Assembly: GCA_958439205.1 (NCBI GenBank)
Contig: OY288189.1
Location: forward strand, 3,549,001-3,613,000
Direction of reading: 5' to 3'
Source of the DNA: an uncultured Allorhizobium sp.
GTDB taxonomy: Bacteria; Pseudomonadota; Alphaproteobacteria; Rhizobiales; Rhizobiaceae
DNA length: 64,000 nucleotides
Below the pieces are notes generated by a model. That model ran no database searches, was not told the origin of the DNA, and worked only from the letters and a program-made list of their open reading frames with translations. This document shows, one piece after another, positions 15,919-25,700 of this stretch (its first letter is position 1; every line of letters begins with the position of its first letter). Position numbers and translations under genes: made by a program.

Positions 15919-16857
15919 TCAGCCCTGGGGTGTCGATGCCTTGCGCGCGGCGCGGCGCTCGAGGCCGAGCTGGTGTTCGCGGTAGATGATGAAGATGCCC
16001 GCGGCAACGACAATGGCCGCCCCGATCAACGTGGTGGCCGTCGGCACCTCGGAGAACAGGATGTAGGCCGCGATCGAGCCCAGGATGATCGAAATGTACT
16101 CGAACGGGGCAATCGTCGAGACGTCCGCAAAGCGATAGCTTTCGGTGAGCAGGATCTGTCCAAGTCCGCCGAGGAAGCCGGCCATGGCGAGCAGCCCGAG
16201 CGCCCGCCAGGACAGTTCGGCCCAGCCGAAGAACCAGGTGAGCGCAGAGAGCAATGCGGCCGTCAGCGAGAAGAAGAGCACGATCGTCGCAGTCTTTTCC
16301 TCGCGCACGAGCTGGCGGACCTGCAGCATCGCGCCGGCTCCCAGCATTGCCGAGATCAACACGGCCACCGCGCCGACGGCAGCCTCCGAGCCCATGCCCT
16401 CGTCGCCGAAGAGTGTCAGCTTCGGCAATGAAATGATCAGCACGCCGACGAGGCCGATGAAAACCGCCGTCCAGCGATAAAGGCGCACCGTCTCCTTCAG
16501 AAAGATCGCGGCAAAGACAACGGCGATCAGCGGCATGGCATAGCCGATGGCGATCGCGTCCGGCAGCGGCAGGTGCACGAGCCCGTAAAAGCCCGCACCC
16601 ATGGCGCAAACGCCGAGCAGGCCGCGCTTCACATGCCCGACCGGATTGTCTGTCTGCATCGCCATCCGCAACTCGCCGCGCCAGGCGAGATAAACGACGA
16701 TCGGAACGATCGCGAAGGCGGAGCGATGAAAGCTGATCTGGCCGGGCGGGATGCCGGTGCCGGCAAGCTTGATGCAGGTCTGCATGGCGACGAAGACCGA
16801 GACCGAGCACACTTTCAGCACGATACCACGCAGGGGATTGGGGTCGGCAAAGGCCAT
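15919..16857 (-). CDS. DMT superfamily (EamA) transporter
   Basis: The product has 312 residues from ATG 16857 (MAFADPNPLRG), with about ten membrane helices in two EamA repeats; KETVRLYRWTAVFIGLVGVLII ends the first and FSEVPTATTLIGAAIVVAAGIFII the second. The longer open frame to 17109 adds a non-hydrophobic leader and is rejected. EamA proteins export amino acids or other metabolites; the substrate here cannot be inferred. It ends tail-to-tail with the MFS gene. Confidence 0.88.
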   Translation of the reverse strand: MAFADPNPLRGIVLKVCSVSVFVAMQTCIKLAGTGIPPGQISFHRSAFAIVPIVVYLAWRGELRMAMQTDNPVGHVKRGLLGVCAMGAGFYGLVHLPLPDAIAIGYAMPLIAVVFAAIFLKETVRLYRWTAVFIGLVGVLIISLPKLTLFGDEGMGSEAAVGAVAVLISAMLGAGAMLQVRQLVREEKTATIVLFFSLTAALLSALTWFFGWAELSWRALGLLAMAGFLGGLGQILLTESYRFADVSTIAPFEYISIILGSIAAYILFSEVPTATTLIGAAIVVAAGIFIIYREHQLGLERRAARKASTPQG

Positions 16858-17146
16858 GGTGACTGCTGTCTTGGATGCGGCGGGCGCCTGACGCGCCGTG
16901 AACGGGAGGGCGGCAAAGGCGATCGCCTTTGAATCATCTGGGAATAGCTTGCATGCCCACCAGGAGGGCGCAAGTCCGCAATTGCGGGCATCACCCCCAG
17001 AAATGACCGTAAAAACCCAAGTTTTCCGCCATTTTTTGTTAACCAGCCGTTTAACCGGGGAAAATATATTTCCTGCCAATAAGTCATATTTATTCGCGGT
17101 CGACTGCAATTTTTCGAGGTTCTATTTTCAACCGGGGTTTGGCGCC

Positions 17147-18256
17147 ATGCCGCAGGCCGTTTCTCAGACCAATCCGATTTCAGAGATACGCGCCACGCCC
17201 CGGTCCATGCGTCTGGTCACCGAAAGCATCGGTTCAGACCTCGAACATTTCAGCACCGACAACGCCCTCATCGTGCGCCAGATCCGGCTGCTAGCAATCA
17301 ACGCCCTGATCGAGGCCGCCCGTGCCGGCGAGACCGGCAAGGGCTTTGCCGTCGTTGCCAACGAGGTTCAGCGCCTCGCGCAGGGTGCCAGCGAAACCGC
17401 CGAACGCTTCCAGCAGAACGTTCTCGGTCGGATCCGCCAGAGCCGCAGCATGGCCGACGATCTCGTTGAGCAGATGGAAGGCGTCAGACTGATCGATCTT
17501 GCCCAGACGCTCGTCCAGTTCATCGTCCGCAACCTCTTCGAGCGCACCGCCGATGTGCGCTGGTGGGCGACCGACAGCGCGCTCTGGGAAGCGCTCGAAC
17601 AGCCCTCGCCCGAACGCGCCCAGCATGCGGCCGCCCGCCTCGGCGTGATCAACCGCTTCTACACCGTCTATCTCGATCTCGTCATGACCGACGCGCGGGG
17701 CGTGGTGATCGCCTCTGCCAATCCGCGCTATCATCGTAACCTGAAGGACAAGGACCTCTCGTCCGAAGCCTGGTTCCGGACGGCGCGCAATTGCCGGAGC
17801 GGCGACGACTACATCGTCGACACCGTCAAGCGCAGCGGCTGCCACGACAACCGCGATGTCCTCGTCTATGCCACCGGCATCCGCGCAGGCGGGCGTACGG
17901 ATGGCGCGCTTGTCGGCACGCTCGGCGTCTATTTCGACTGGCAAGCCCAGGGCCAGGCGATCGTCGAAAAAGAGGCGAACCTTCCGCCGCAAGTGGCCGA
18001 CAAGACCGAAGTGCTGTTGCTCGACGGGGCCAATATGGTGATCGCCTCCTCGCGCCCCGAGCGGATCTACACCCATTTCGCGCTCAACAATCCGCAGCAG
18101 CTCGCCAAGGGCAGCTACTATGACCAGAGCGGCGCCATCGTCGCCTTCGCCAAGACGCTGGGCTACGAGGACTATGACGGGCTCGGCTGGTCCGGCGTGA
18201 TCATTCAGAGCATGGATAGCGATGAAGAGCTGCGGCAGCAGCTCAGGCTGAAGTGA
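17147..18256 (+). CDS. Soluble methyl-accepting-chemotaxis-like protein with N-terminal signalling tip
   Basis: The product has 369 residues from ATG 17147. The conserved MCP hairpin tip, [20 protein letters not shown] followed by ANEVQRLA, sits at only about residues 50-85, and the rest (about 110-369) resembles a Cache/PAS-type sensor, with [17 protein letters not shown] and [12 protein letters not shown]. There is no transmembrane segment, HAMP domain or long methylation helix, so the order is reversed compared with standard receptors. The tip could bind CheW/CheA or the protein may use the fold for other signalling. The gene stands alone. Confidence 0.8.
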   Translation: MPQAVSQTNPISEIRATPRSMRLVTESIGSDLEHFSTDNALIVRQIRLLAINALIEAARAGETGKGFAVVANEVQRLAQGASETAERFQQNVLGRIRQSRSMADDLVEQMEGVRLIDLAQTLVQFIVRNLFERTADVRWWATDSALWEALEQPSPERAQHAAARLGVINRFYTVYLDLVMTDARGVVIASANPRYHRNLKDKDLSSEAWFRTARNCRSGDDYIVDTVKRSGCHDNRDVLVYATGIRAGGRTDGALVGTLGVYFDWQAQGQAIVEKEANLPPQVADKTEVLLLDGANMVIASSRPERIYTHFALNNPQQLAKGSYYDQSGAIVAFAKTLGYEDYDGLGWSGVIIQSMDSDEELRQQLRLK

Positions 18257-18503
18257 CGAAACGCACAGCCGACACCTCTGTCTAACTCAAGATCAGTTTT
18301 GACTATTCTTGGATTTCAGCCGGCATCGGCGTGGTTTTGGCGAAGAAAATTGCAAGCCTTGCCAAGAGCATCGCCGAAACTAGCTCGCGTTTTAACAATC
18401 GTTCAGAAATTGCTGCAATCATCCCCGGCAACTTGACCCCATTCGGCTCCGAGCATTCCAGCTCGTGCCGGGGTGGCCAACCCCGCAGCGACCAGGACAC
18501 ACA

Positions 18504-21152
18504 ATGCGCACAGACACGGGCCGGATCGTTCATCTGGCAGACTACCGCCCCACCGACTTCGTTCTGGAACGGGTTGATCTGACATTCGAACTGGACCCGA
18601 CGGAAACCAAGGTGGAAGCCCGGCTGATCTTCCACCGGCGCGAAGGCGTCGATGTCAACGCGCCCCTGGTGCTCGACGGTGACGACCTCACCATGACGAG
18701 CCTGCTCTTCGACCAGATCGAACTGGATCCGGCGCGCTACACCGCGACGCCCGAGAGCCTTGTCATCCGCGACCTGCCGGAATCCACCCCCTTCGAGATC
18801 ACCGTGGTGACGATGATCAATCCGGAGGCCAATACGCAGCTGATGGGTCTCTATCGCACCAACGGCATCTATGCGACGCAGTGCGAGGCCGAAGGCTTCC
18901 GCCGCATCACCTATTTCCCCGACCGGCCTGACGTGCTCGCCGTCTACACGATCAACATCATTGCCGACAAGGCCGCCAATCCACTGCTGCTCTCCAACGG
19001 CAACTTCCTTGGTGGCGCCGGCTTCGGCCCGGACAAGCATTTCGCCGCCTGGTTCGACCCACATCCGAAGCCGTCCTATCTCTTTGCGCTGGTCGCCGGC
19101 GACCTTGGCATCGTCGAAGACACCTTCACCACCATGTCGGGCCGCGAAGTCGCGCTGAAGATCTATGTCGAGCACGGCAAGGAGCCGCGTGCGGCCTATG
19201 CCATGGATGCGCTGAAGCGTTCGATGAAGTGGGACGAGGAGGTTTTCGGCCGCGAATACGATCTCGACATCTTCATGATCGTTGCCGTCTCCGACTTCAA
19301 CATGGGCGCCATGGAGAACAAGGGGCTCAACGTCTTCAACGACAAGTTCGTGCTGGCCGACCCGGAGACCGCGACCGACCAGGACTACGCGAACATCGAG
19401 GCGATCATCGCGCATGAATACTTCCACAACTGGACCGGCAACCGCATCACCTGCCGCGACTGGTTCCAGCTCTGCCTGAAGGAAGGCCTCACCGTCTATC
19501 GCGACCACGAGTTCTCAGCCGACATGCGCTCGCGCTCGGTCAAGCGCATTGCGGAAGTCCGCCATCTGCGCTCGGAACAGTTCCCCGAGGATGCAGGCCC
19601 GCTTGCCCATCCGGTGCGGCCGACGAAATACCGCGAGATCAACAACTTCTACACGACGACCGTCTACGAGAAGGGCTCCGAGGTCACCCGGATGATCGCG
19701 ACCATTCTCGGTCGCGACGGCTTCAAGAAGGGCATGGACCTCTACTTCGAACGTCATGACGGTGATGCCGCAACGGTCGAGGATTTCGTCAAGTGCTTCG
19801 AGGATGCCAGCGGTCGCGACCTCACGCAGTTTTCGCTCTGGTATCACCAGGCCGGCACACCGCAGATCACCGTCTCTTCGGCCTATGACGCAGGCGCCAA
19901 GACGCTGACGCTGTCGCTCGAGCAGATGATCCCGGCTACCCCGGGCCAGAGCGCCAAGGAGCCGATGCATATCCCGCTGCGCTTCTCGCTCCTGTCGGAG
20001 ACAGGGGCTGAAGCCACGGCGTCTTCGATCTCCGGCGGCGAAGTCTCCGGCGACGTTCTGCATCTGACGCAGCGCGCCCAGACCTTCACCTTCTCCGGCA
20101 TCACCAGCCGCCCCGTCGTCTCGCTTAACCGGGGCTTCTCCGCCCCGGTCACGCTGCATTTCGCCCAGAGCACTGAGGACCTCGGCCATATCGCCCGCCA
20201 TGACAGCGACCTCTTCGCGCGCTGGCAGGCAATCACCGACCTCGCACTGCCGGTGCTGACCGATGCGGCCAAGACGGCCCGCGACGGTGGCTCTGTCACA
20301 GCCAGTGCCGCCTTCGTCGATGTGCTGCTCGCGGTTGCCGCAGACGAGGCGCTCGAGCCCGCCTTCCGCGCCCAGGCGCTCACGCTGCCGAGCGAGGCCG
20401 ATATCGCGCGGGAACTCGGCGGCAACAACGATCCGGATGCCATCCATGCCGGCCGCCAGGCCGTGCTCACGGCCATCGCGACATCTGGCGCGGACATGTT
20501 TGCCGAGCTGCACGCCACCCATTCGGCAAGCGGCCCCTTCTCGCCGGATGCCGCCGGTGCCGGCAAGCGTTCGCTGAAGAACATCGCCCTGTCCTTCCTG
20601 ACGCTTGCGCAGAACACGCCTTCCCTGGCCGCTGATGCCTTTGCCAAGTCCGACAACATGACGGACATGTCCCAGGCGCTCACCATCCTCGCCCACCGCT
20701 TCCCCGATGCGACCGAAACGAAGGAGGCGCTCGCTGCCTTCGAGACACGCTTCGCCTCGAACGCTCTGGTGCTCGACAAGTGGTTCTCGATCCAGGCGAC
20801 AATCCCGGGTTCGGCCGGCCTCGACCGGGTCAAGGCCCTGATGCAGAGCCCGCATTTCGCCCCGACCAACCCGAACCGTGTCCGCTCGCTGGTCGGCACC
20901 TTCGCCTTCGGCAATGCGACCGGCTTCAACCGCGCAGATGGTGCCGCCTACGCGTTCTTCGCCGAGCAGATCCTCGCGATAGACCCGCGCAATCCGCAGC
21001 TTGCGGCACGCCTTTTGACCGCCATGCGCTCCTGGCGCCTGCTCGAACCCGGTCGCGCCGACAAGGCACAGGCAGCGCTTGCGACGATCGAAGCCTCGCC
21101 TTCGCTCTCGACGGATGTCCGCGACATCGTTGACCGCATTCTGAAGGGCTGA
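18504..21152 (+). CDS. pepN: Aminopeptidase N (M1 zinc metallopeptidase)
   Basis: The product has 882 residues, close to E. coli PepN. It removes N-terminal residues from cytoplasmic peptides. The substrate-recognition motif GAMEN is at 268-272, and the zinc site HEYFH (304-308) with Glu327 in WFQLCLKEGL is complete. ATG 18504 follows AGGAC. A strong terminator follows at 21174. It is upstream of the PleC-type kinase but separated by that terminator. Confidence 0.96.
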   Translation: MRTDTGRIVHLADYRPTDFVLERVDLTFELDPTETKVEARLIFHRREGVDVNAPLVLDGDDLTMTSLLFDQIELDPARYTATPESLVIRDLPESTPFEITVVTMINPEANTQLMGLYRTNGIYATQCEAEGFRRITYFPDRPDVLAVYTINIIADKAANPLLLSNGNFLGGAGFGPDKHFAAWFDPHPKPSYLFALVAGDLGIVEDTFTTMSGREVALKIYVEHGKEPRAAYAMDALKRSMKWDEEVFGREYDLDIFMIVAVSDFNMGAMENKGLNVFNDKFVLADPETATDQDYANIEAIIAHEYFHNWTGNRITCRDWFQLCLKEGLTVYRDHEFSADMRSRSVKRIAEVRHLRSEQFPEDAGPLAHPVRPTKYREINNFYTTTVYEKGSEVTRMIATILGRDGFKKGMDLYFERHDGDAATVEDFVKCFEDASGRDLTQFSLWYHQAGTPQITVSSAYDAGAKTLTLSLEQMIPATPGQSAKEPMHIPLRFSLLSETGAEATASSISGGEVSGDVLHLTQRAQTFTFSGITSRPVVSLNRGFSAPVTLHFAQSTEDLGHIARHDSDLFARWQAITDLALPVLTDAAKTARDGGSVTASAAFVDVLLAVAADEALEPAFRAQALTLPSEADIARELGGNNDPDAIHAGRQAVLTAIATSGADMFAELHATHSASGPFSPDAAGAGKRSLKNIALSFLTLAQNTPSLAADAFAKSDNMTDMSQALTILAHRFPDATETKEALAAFETRFASNALVLDKWFSIQATIPGSAGLDRVKALMQSPHFAPTNPNRVRSLVGTFAFGNATGFNRADGAAYAFFAEQILAIDPRNPQLAARLLTAMRSWRLLEPGRADKAQAALATIEASPSLSTDVRDIVDRILKG

Positions 21153-21173
21153 GACGCCCCTGTGTCCAAATGC

Positions 21174-21203
21174 AAAAGGCGCCGGCAAAACCGGCGCCTT
21201 TTT
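21174..21203 (+). terminator. Rho-independent terminator of pepN
   Basis: AAAGGCGCCGG (21175-21185) pairs exactly with CCGGCGCCTTT (21191-21201) around CAAAA, followed by a T-run. Confidence 0.9.
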
Positions 21204-21416
21204 CGTCCACAGAGGTTTTTCCGCAGCCGGATCGCTGCCCATTTTTCCATGAGATTCAGCCTCTTGCCGCAGCGCCAATAAAAAAGCGGAGTCGGAGCAA
21301 GGGGTTAATGTTTTCTTTACCCACCGGCTCTGGACAAGGCGAATCGGCCATGATTCCTTGGCGTCAGATTCGAGCGAGCGGCGCTTCGAATCACACGAGG
21401 GATAGAGGCAGGGACG

Positions 21417-23771
21417 ATGTTGGACGCGCGGCGGGTCACCGCAGCCGATGAGCGGCTGCGCATCAAATTTTCGGACATGGGGACATTTTTTCAAAATCTC
21501 GGCGAGGCGCTCTTTGGCGGCACGTCAGCGCTTTCGGGTCAGGCGTCCGTCCGGTCGAGGCGCATCGAGACGATCCTGCGCCGGGCCATTCCCGTCCTGA
21601 TCCTCGCCTTCCTCGCTGTCGTGGCGCTTGCCCGGACGATCGGTATCGTCAACGAACACCAGCGCATGGAGACCGCCGTGCGCCAGTCGACGGCGCTCAT
21701 CGCGGCCACGGTCAATGCGGCCCTCGGCGAGCGTCCGGAACTGTTTGAAGCGCGCGACCGCACTGAGGCCGAAAAGCGCCTCTCGCTCTTCCTAGATCGC
21801 GAGCATTTCTCGAACGGGGCCTTTGTCCTTCTCGTCGATCCTACAGGACGGGTCTTCGGCTCCTCGCCAGAGGCTGCAGCTCAGGTCGGCCTGATGCTGT
21901 CGAGCCTCCTGCCCGAGGTTATGACCATCCGCCAGTCCGGCAGCCGCACCGGCGCGATCGAGACCGATCTCAACGGCGTCCTGCATCACGCGATCTTCAC
22001 GCCCATCGGCACCGATGGCGCGATGATCGTCACCGCCCATTCGCTGCAGGCGGTCGAAGACTTCTGGCGCCGCGAGCTCTCGCTCAACGTCACTCTCTTT
22101 ACCTGCATCTCGGTGATCCTCTTCGTCATCCTCTACGCCTATTTCTACCAGGTGAAGCGGGCGCGGGATGCGGACGACACCTTCCTCGAATCCAATCTGC
22201 GCGTCGAAACGGCGCTGGCCCGCGGTCGTTGCGGCCTCTGGGACTTTGATCTGGAAAGCCGCAAGCTCGTCTGGTCCCGGTCGATGTATGAAATGCTCGG
22301 CCTTGCTCCCTCCTCGCAGCCGCTGGCCTTTGCCGATGCCGCACGCCTCATGCATCCCGATGACGGCAACCTCTATGCGCTGGCCCGCTCCGTCGGTCGT
22401 GGCAGCTCCCGCCACATCGACCAGATCTTCCGCATGCGCCACGCCCAGGGTCACTATGTCTGGATGCGCGCCCGCGCCCAGATCATCTCGTCCAGCACCG
22501 GCGACTTGCATGTCATCGGCATTGCCATGGACGTGACCGAGCAGCACCGCCTCGCCCAGCGCTATGCCGAGGCCGACCAGCGTCTCGCTGACGCCATCGA
22601 ATGCACGTCGGAAGCCTTCGTGCTCTGGGACAAAAATGACAAGCTGGTGGCCTGGAACGGCCATTTCCAGAAGGTCTACAGCCTGCCCGACGCCGTGCTG
22701 GTCCCGGGCAAGGAGCGATCCCTCGTGATCGCTGCGGCCGGTAAGCCGATCATCCAGCGCCGCATTGCGGACGCAGACGACGGCACCAATTCGCGCACCT
22801 CGGAAGTGCAGCTCGCCGACGAGACCTGGCTGCAGATCAACGAACGCCGCACCCGCGACGGTGGCCTCGTCTCCGTCGGCACCGACATCACGCTTCTGAA
22901 GCGCCACCAGGAGCGCCTGCGCGACCAGGAACGCCGCCTGATGAACACGATCAGCGATCTCTCTGCCTCGCAGCGCATCCTGGAGCGCCAGAAGACCGAG
23001 CTGTCCGACGCCAACGAGAAATATCTCGCCGAAAAGCAGCGTGCCGAAGCCGCCAACAAGGCAAAGTCGGAATTCCTCGCCAATATGAGCCATGAGCTTC
23101 GCACGCCGCTCAACGCCATCCTCGGCTTCTCGGAGATCCTGCTGGCCGGCATGTTCGGCCCGGTCGGTTCGCCGAAATACGAGGAATACGCAAAAGACAT
23201 CCACGAAAGCGGCAAGCACCTCCTCAACGTTATCAACGACATCCTCGACATGTCGAAGATCGAGGCAGGCCAGATGAAGATCCGCTGTGAGACGATCGAT
23301 CTTTGCCCGCTGATCGAGGAGAGCATGCGCCTCACCGCGATCCCCGCCGAAGAGAAGAACATCACCGTCGAACAGCGCGTCGAGCCCGGTCTTTCCGTTG
23401 TCGCCGACCGCCGCGCGATCAAGCAGATCCTGCTCAACATCCTCTCCAATGCGGTGAAGTTCACCGATGACGGCGGCCGGATCGCGCTGCGCGCCCGCCA
23501 GGTGGAAGGGGCCGTGATCGTCTCCATCGTCGATACCGGCATCGGCATCCCGAAGAGCGCGCTTGGCAAGATCGGCAATCCCTTCGAGCAGGTGCAGAGC
23601 CAGTATGCCAAGTCGAAGGGCGGCTCCGGTCTCGGCCTTGCCATCTCCCGCTCGCTGGTGGCGCTCCATGGTGGCTCGCTGAAGATCCGCTCCCGCGAGG
23701 GCCAGGGCACTGTCGTGTCGTTGCGCATCCCCGACGTCGTGGCAGCCCAGAGCGTCAAACGGCGGGCGTGA
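21417..23771 (+). CDS. pleC: PleC/DivJ/PdhS-type sensor histidine kinase, probably PleC
   Basis: The product has 784 residues. An N-terminal membrane helix (residues about 55-75) and a second near 222-242 bracket a periplasmic sensor of about 150 residues. Two PAS-like regions follow (about 260-370 and 390-500), then a coiled coil, HisKA with His559 in NMSHELRTPLN, and an HATPase with GSGLGLAIS. The segment ILGFSEILLAGMFGPVG plus ILDMSKIEAGQMKI is typical of the kinases that act on DivK/PleD in alphaproteobacterial cell-cycle control. The assignment to PleC rests on architecture and the neighbourhood (pepN, glnE, degP, cyc genes), which I recall from Sinorhizobium. Confidence 0.8.
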   Translation: MLDARRVTAADERLRIKFSDMGTFFQNLGEALFGGTSALSGQASVRSRRIETILRRAIPVLILAFLAVVALARTIGIVNEHQRMETAVRQSTALIAATVNAALGERPELFEARDRTEAEKRLSLFLDREHFSNGAFVLLVDPTGRVFGSSPEAAAQVGLMLSSLLPEVMTIRQSGSRTGAIETDLNGVLHHAIFTPIGTDGAMIVTAHSLQAVEDFWRRELSLNVTLFTCISVILFVILYAYFYQVKRARDADDTFLESNLRVETALARGRCGLWDFDLESRKLVWSRSMYEMLGLAPSSQPLAFADAARLMHPDDGNLYALARSVGRGSSRHIDQIFRMRHAQGHYVWMRARAQIISSSTGDLHVIGIAMDVTEQHRLAQRYAEADQRLADAIECTSEAFVLWDKNDKLVAWNGHFQKVYSLPDAVLVPGKERSLVIAAAGKPIIQRRIADADDGTNSRTSEVQLADETWLQINERRTRDGGLVSVGTDITLLKRHQERLRDQERRLMNTISDLSASQRILERQKTELSDANEKYLAEKQRAEAANKAKSEFLANMSHELRTPLNAILGFSEILLAGMFGPVGSPKYEEYAKDIHESGKHLLNVINDILDMSKIEAGQMKIRCETIDLCPLIEESMRLTAIPAEEKNITVEQRVEPGLSVVADRRAIKQILLNILSNAVKFTDDGGRIALRARQVEGAVIVSIVDTGIGIPKSALGKIGNPFEQVQSQYAKSKGGSGLGLAISRSLVALHGGSLKIRSREGQGTVVSLRIPDVVAAQSVKRRA

Positions 23772-23908
23772 CGCCCGCCTGCCCGTTCACCCGCCCTTAA
23801 CCCTTCCCGCCGAATAGAAGCCCGGGCTTACCCATCCGTAAGGGTCGCCGGGCCATGACAGGCTCGGGACAGTCCGGTGACAAACCGGAGGGACAAACAG
23901 GGACCGCA

Positions 23909-25399
23909 ATGGCCAGTGAAGGCAAGCCGCGCAATCGGCTCTATGTCAATTTCATCATCAACCTGATCGGCGCCCTGTTGCCGATCCCGGTGATGATCCT
24001 GACGGTCCCCGTCTATATCGATTATGTCGGCGACGCCCGCTACGGCGTCATTTCCCTGATCTGGGTAATGATCGGCTATCTCGGCTTTCTCGAGCTTGGC
24101 CTTGCCCCCGCCACCATCAATGCACTGGCCCGCCTCGACCATTCCGCCCAGCGCGAACGCGCCCGCGTCATCGTCACGTCCTTCACCATCAATGCGTCGA
24201 TGACCTTCTTCGGCGCCTTTCTGCTCTATCTGCTCGGCTCCTATATCGTCGGCGGCGTGGTGCAGGTGCCGATTGAGATCGAGGATGAAGTGAAGGCGGC
24301 CATGCCCTGGATCGCGCTTCTCCTGCCGCTCGTCATCCTCAACGGCGCCGGCATCGATGCGATAGAGGCGCGCGAGAATTTCGCGCTCGCCAATGTGCTG
24401 CAGGTCTCCGGCGCGATCTTCGCGCAGATCCTGCCGCTCGCCTTTGCCGTCTTCGTCTCGCCTGACCTCGGCACCGTGATCCCCGGCGCGGTGCTCGCGC
24501 GGGTGATCCTGATGCTTGCCATCTTCGTCGCCATCAACCGGATCGAGGGCCCGATCCGGATCACCGATTTCGACATGGACCGGGCGCGCAAGCTCCTCTC
24601 CTATGGCGGCTGGGTAACGGTCTCCTCGGTGCTGACACCCATCCTCGGCTCGCTTGACCAGTTGATGGTCGGCCGCTTCTTCGGCGTCGCCGCCGTCACC
24701 TACTATGCCGTACCGCTCAACCTGATCTCCCGCAGCCAGATCATCCCCGGAGCGATCTCGCGCGCGATCTTCCCAAGGCTTGCCAGCTCCGAGGCCGAAG
24801 AGGCCAAGGCACTGAGCGCCCGCGTCCTTGTGGTCACCGCACTCCTCTATGGCGGCATCTGCGCTTCAACGATCCTCTTGATGGATCCGCTGCTCACCCT
24901 CTGGCTGGGCGAGGCCTTCGCCGATCGTGCAGGCGTCCCGGCAACGATCCTCGTGACTTCGATTTGGCTGAATTCGATGATCTTTGCGCCCTACTGGCTG
25001 ATCCACAGCCAGCACAGGCCGGATCTGATCGCCAAGCTGCATCTTGGCCTTCTCCTGCCCTTTGCCGGCGTCCTCGTCCTGCTCACCATGGAATTCGGCA
25101 TCGTGGGTGCCGCAGTCGCCGCTGCCCTACGCTCGCTCTTCGACTTCGGCGGTCATCTGACCCTGAGCGGCATCCTGCGCCGCGTCGCGTTTCCTCTCGC
25201 CCTGCCCTTTGCGCTCCTGGCCGCCGCAACACTCACCCATCTGACGATCGACGACTGGCTCACCGCCTTCATCCTCGCCTGCGCCGTCTGGCCCGTGGTG
25301 GCACTGCTCGTCTTCGTCCTCGACCGCCCCACCTTCGATTTGCTCATCGGCTTCGGCCTCAAGGCACTTGCCCGCATGCGTGGTCAGCGGACAAACTGA
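23909..25399 (+). CDS. Polysaccharide/O-antigen flippase-like membrane protein (MOP superfamily)
   Basis: The product has 496 residues from ATG 23909; ATG 23855 in the same frame is an alternative adding 18 polar residues. About 12-14 hydrophobic helices begin with NFIINLIGALLPIPVMILTV, and the pattern (DYVGDARYGVISLIWVMIGY, MVGRFFGVAAVTYYAVPLN) is that of Wzx-like oligosaccharide exporters. It would flip lipid-linked sugars across the inner membrane. No glycosyltransferase genes are adjacent, so the glycan is unknown. Confidence 0.85.
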   Translation: MASEGKPRNRLYVNFIINLIGALLPIPVMILTVPVYIDYVGDARYGVISLIWVMIGYLGFLELGLAPATINALARLDHSAQRERARVIVTSFTINASMTFFGAFLLYLLGSYIVGGVVQVPIEIEDEVKAAMPWIALLLPLVILNGAGIDAIEARENFALANVLQVSGAIFAQILPLAFAVFVSPDLGTVIPGAVLARVILMLAIFVAINRIEGPIRITDFDMDRARKLLSYGGWVTVSSVLTPILGSLDQLMVGRFFGVAAVTYYAVPLNLISRSQIIPGAISRAIFPRLASSEAEEAKALSARVLVVTALLYGGICASTILLMDPLLTLWLGEAFADRAGVPATILVTSIWLNSMIFAPYWLIHSQHRPDLIAKLHLGLLLPFAGVLVLLTMEFGIVGAAVAAALRSLFDFGGHLTLSGILRRVAFPLALPFALLAAATLTHLTIDDWLTAFILACAVWPVVALLVFVLDRPTFDLLIGFGLKALARMRGQRTN

Positions 25400-25700
25400 G
25401 GCATACTCGGCGATACCCTCTTGCTATCAAGGACTTGGGGCCCGCCCACACCGTGGGCGGCTGCATCCGCAAATGTCTCATTTGATATCGTGATATATTT
25501 GTACTTTGTTTGGTAGCGTCGCCTTCCAACCTCAAAGCTCGATTGCGCAAGATCGGCGCTCTCTGTATTTCCCATGATCAGCAGAGACCTCTCCATCGGG
25601 ATACTTCCGGCCACAACACAACCCGCCGCCTTTTAAAGTCTCAATACAGTTCAGGATCAATACACTTTGCCGCGTTGCAACGGCAGAGCGAGGACTCACT
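25400..25700. other. AT-richer intergenic region upstream of the autotransporter
   Basis: This 301-bp stretch holds no gene. It is clearly AT-richer than the surrounding genome, especially 25470-25520, where TGATAT occurs twice (TGATATCGTGATATAT). The autotransporter promoter must lie here. GAGGA is a usable ribosome site just before ATG 25701. Confidence 0.5.

Noticed and set aside
15919..17109. The full-length open frame as the EamA transporter start at 17109.
   Set aside because: The extra 84 residues are polar and lie over the divergent promoter region of the MCP-like gene; ATG 16857 gives the normal family length.
19515..23669. Very long antisense frames opposite pepN (659 codons) and pleC (625 codons), and similar ones opposite cyc, glnE and GTA g15 genes.
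   Set aside because: They overlap well-supported genes with complete motifs, have Arg/His/Gly-rich composition typical of shadow frames in GC-rich DNA, and show no domains.
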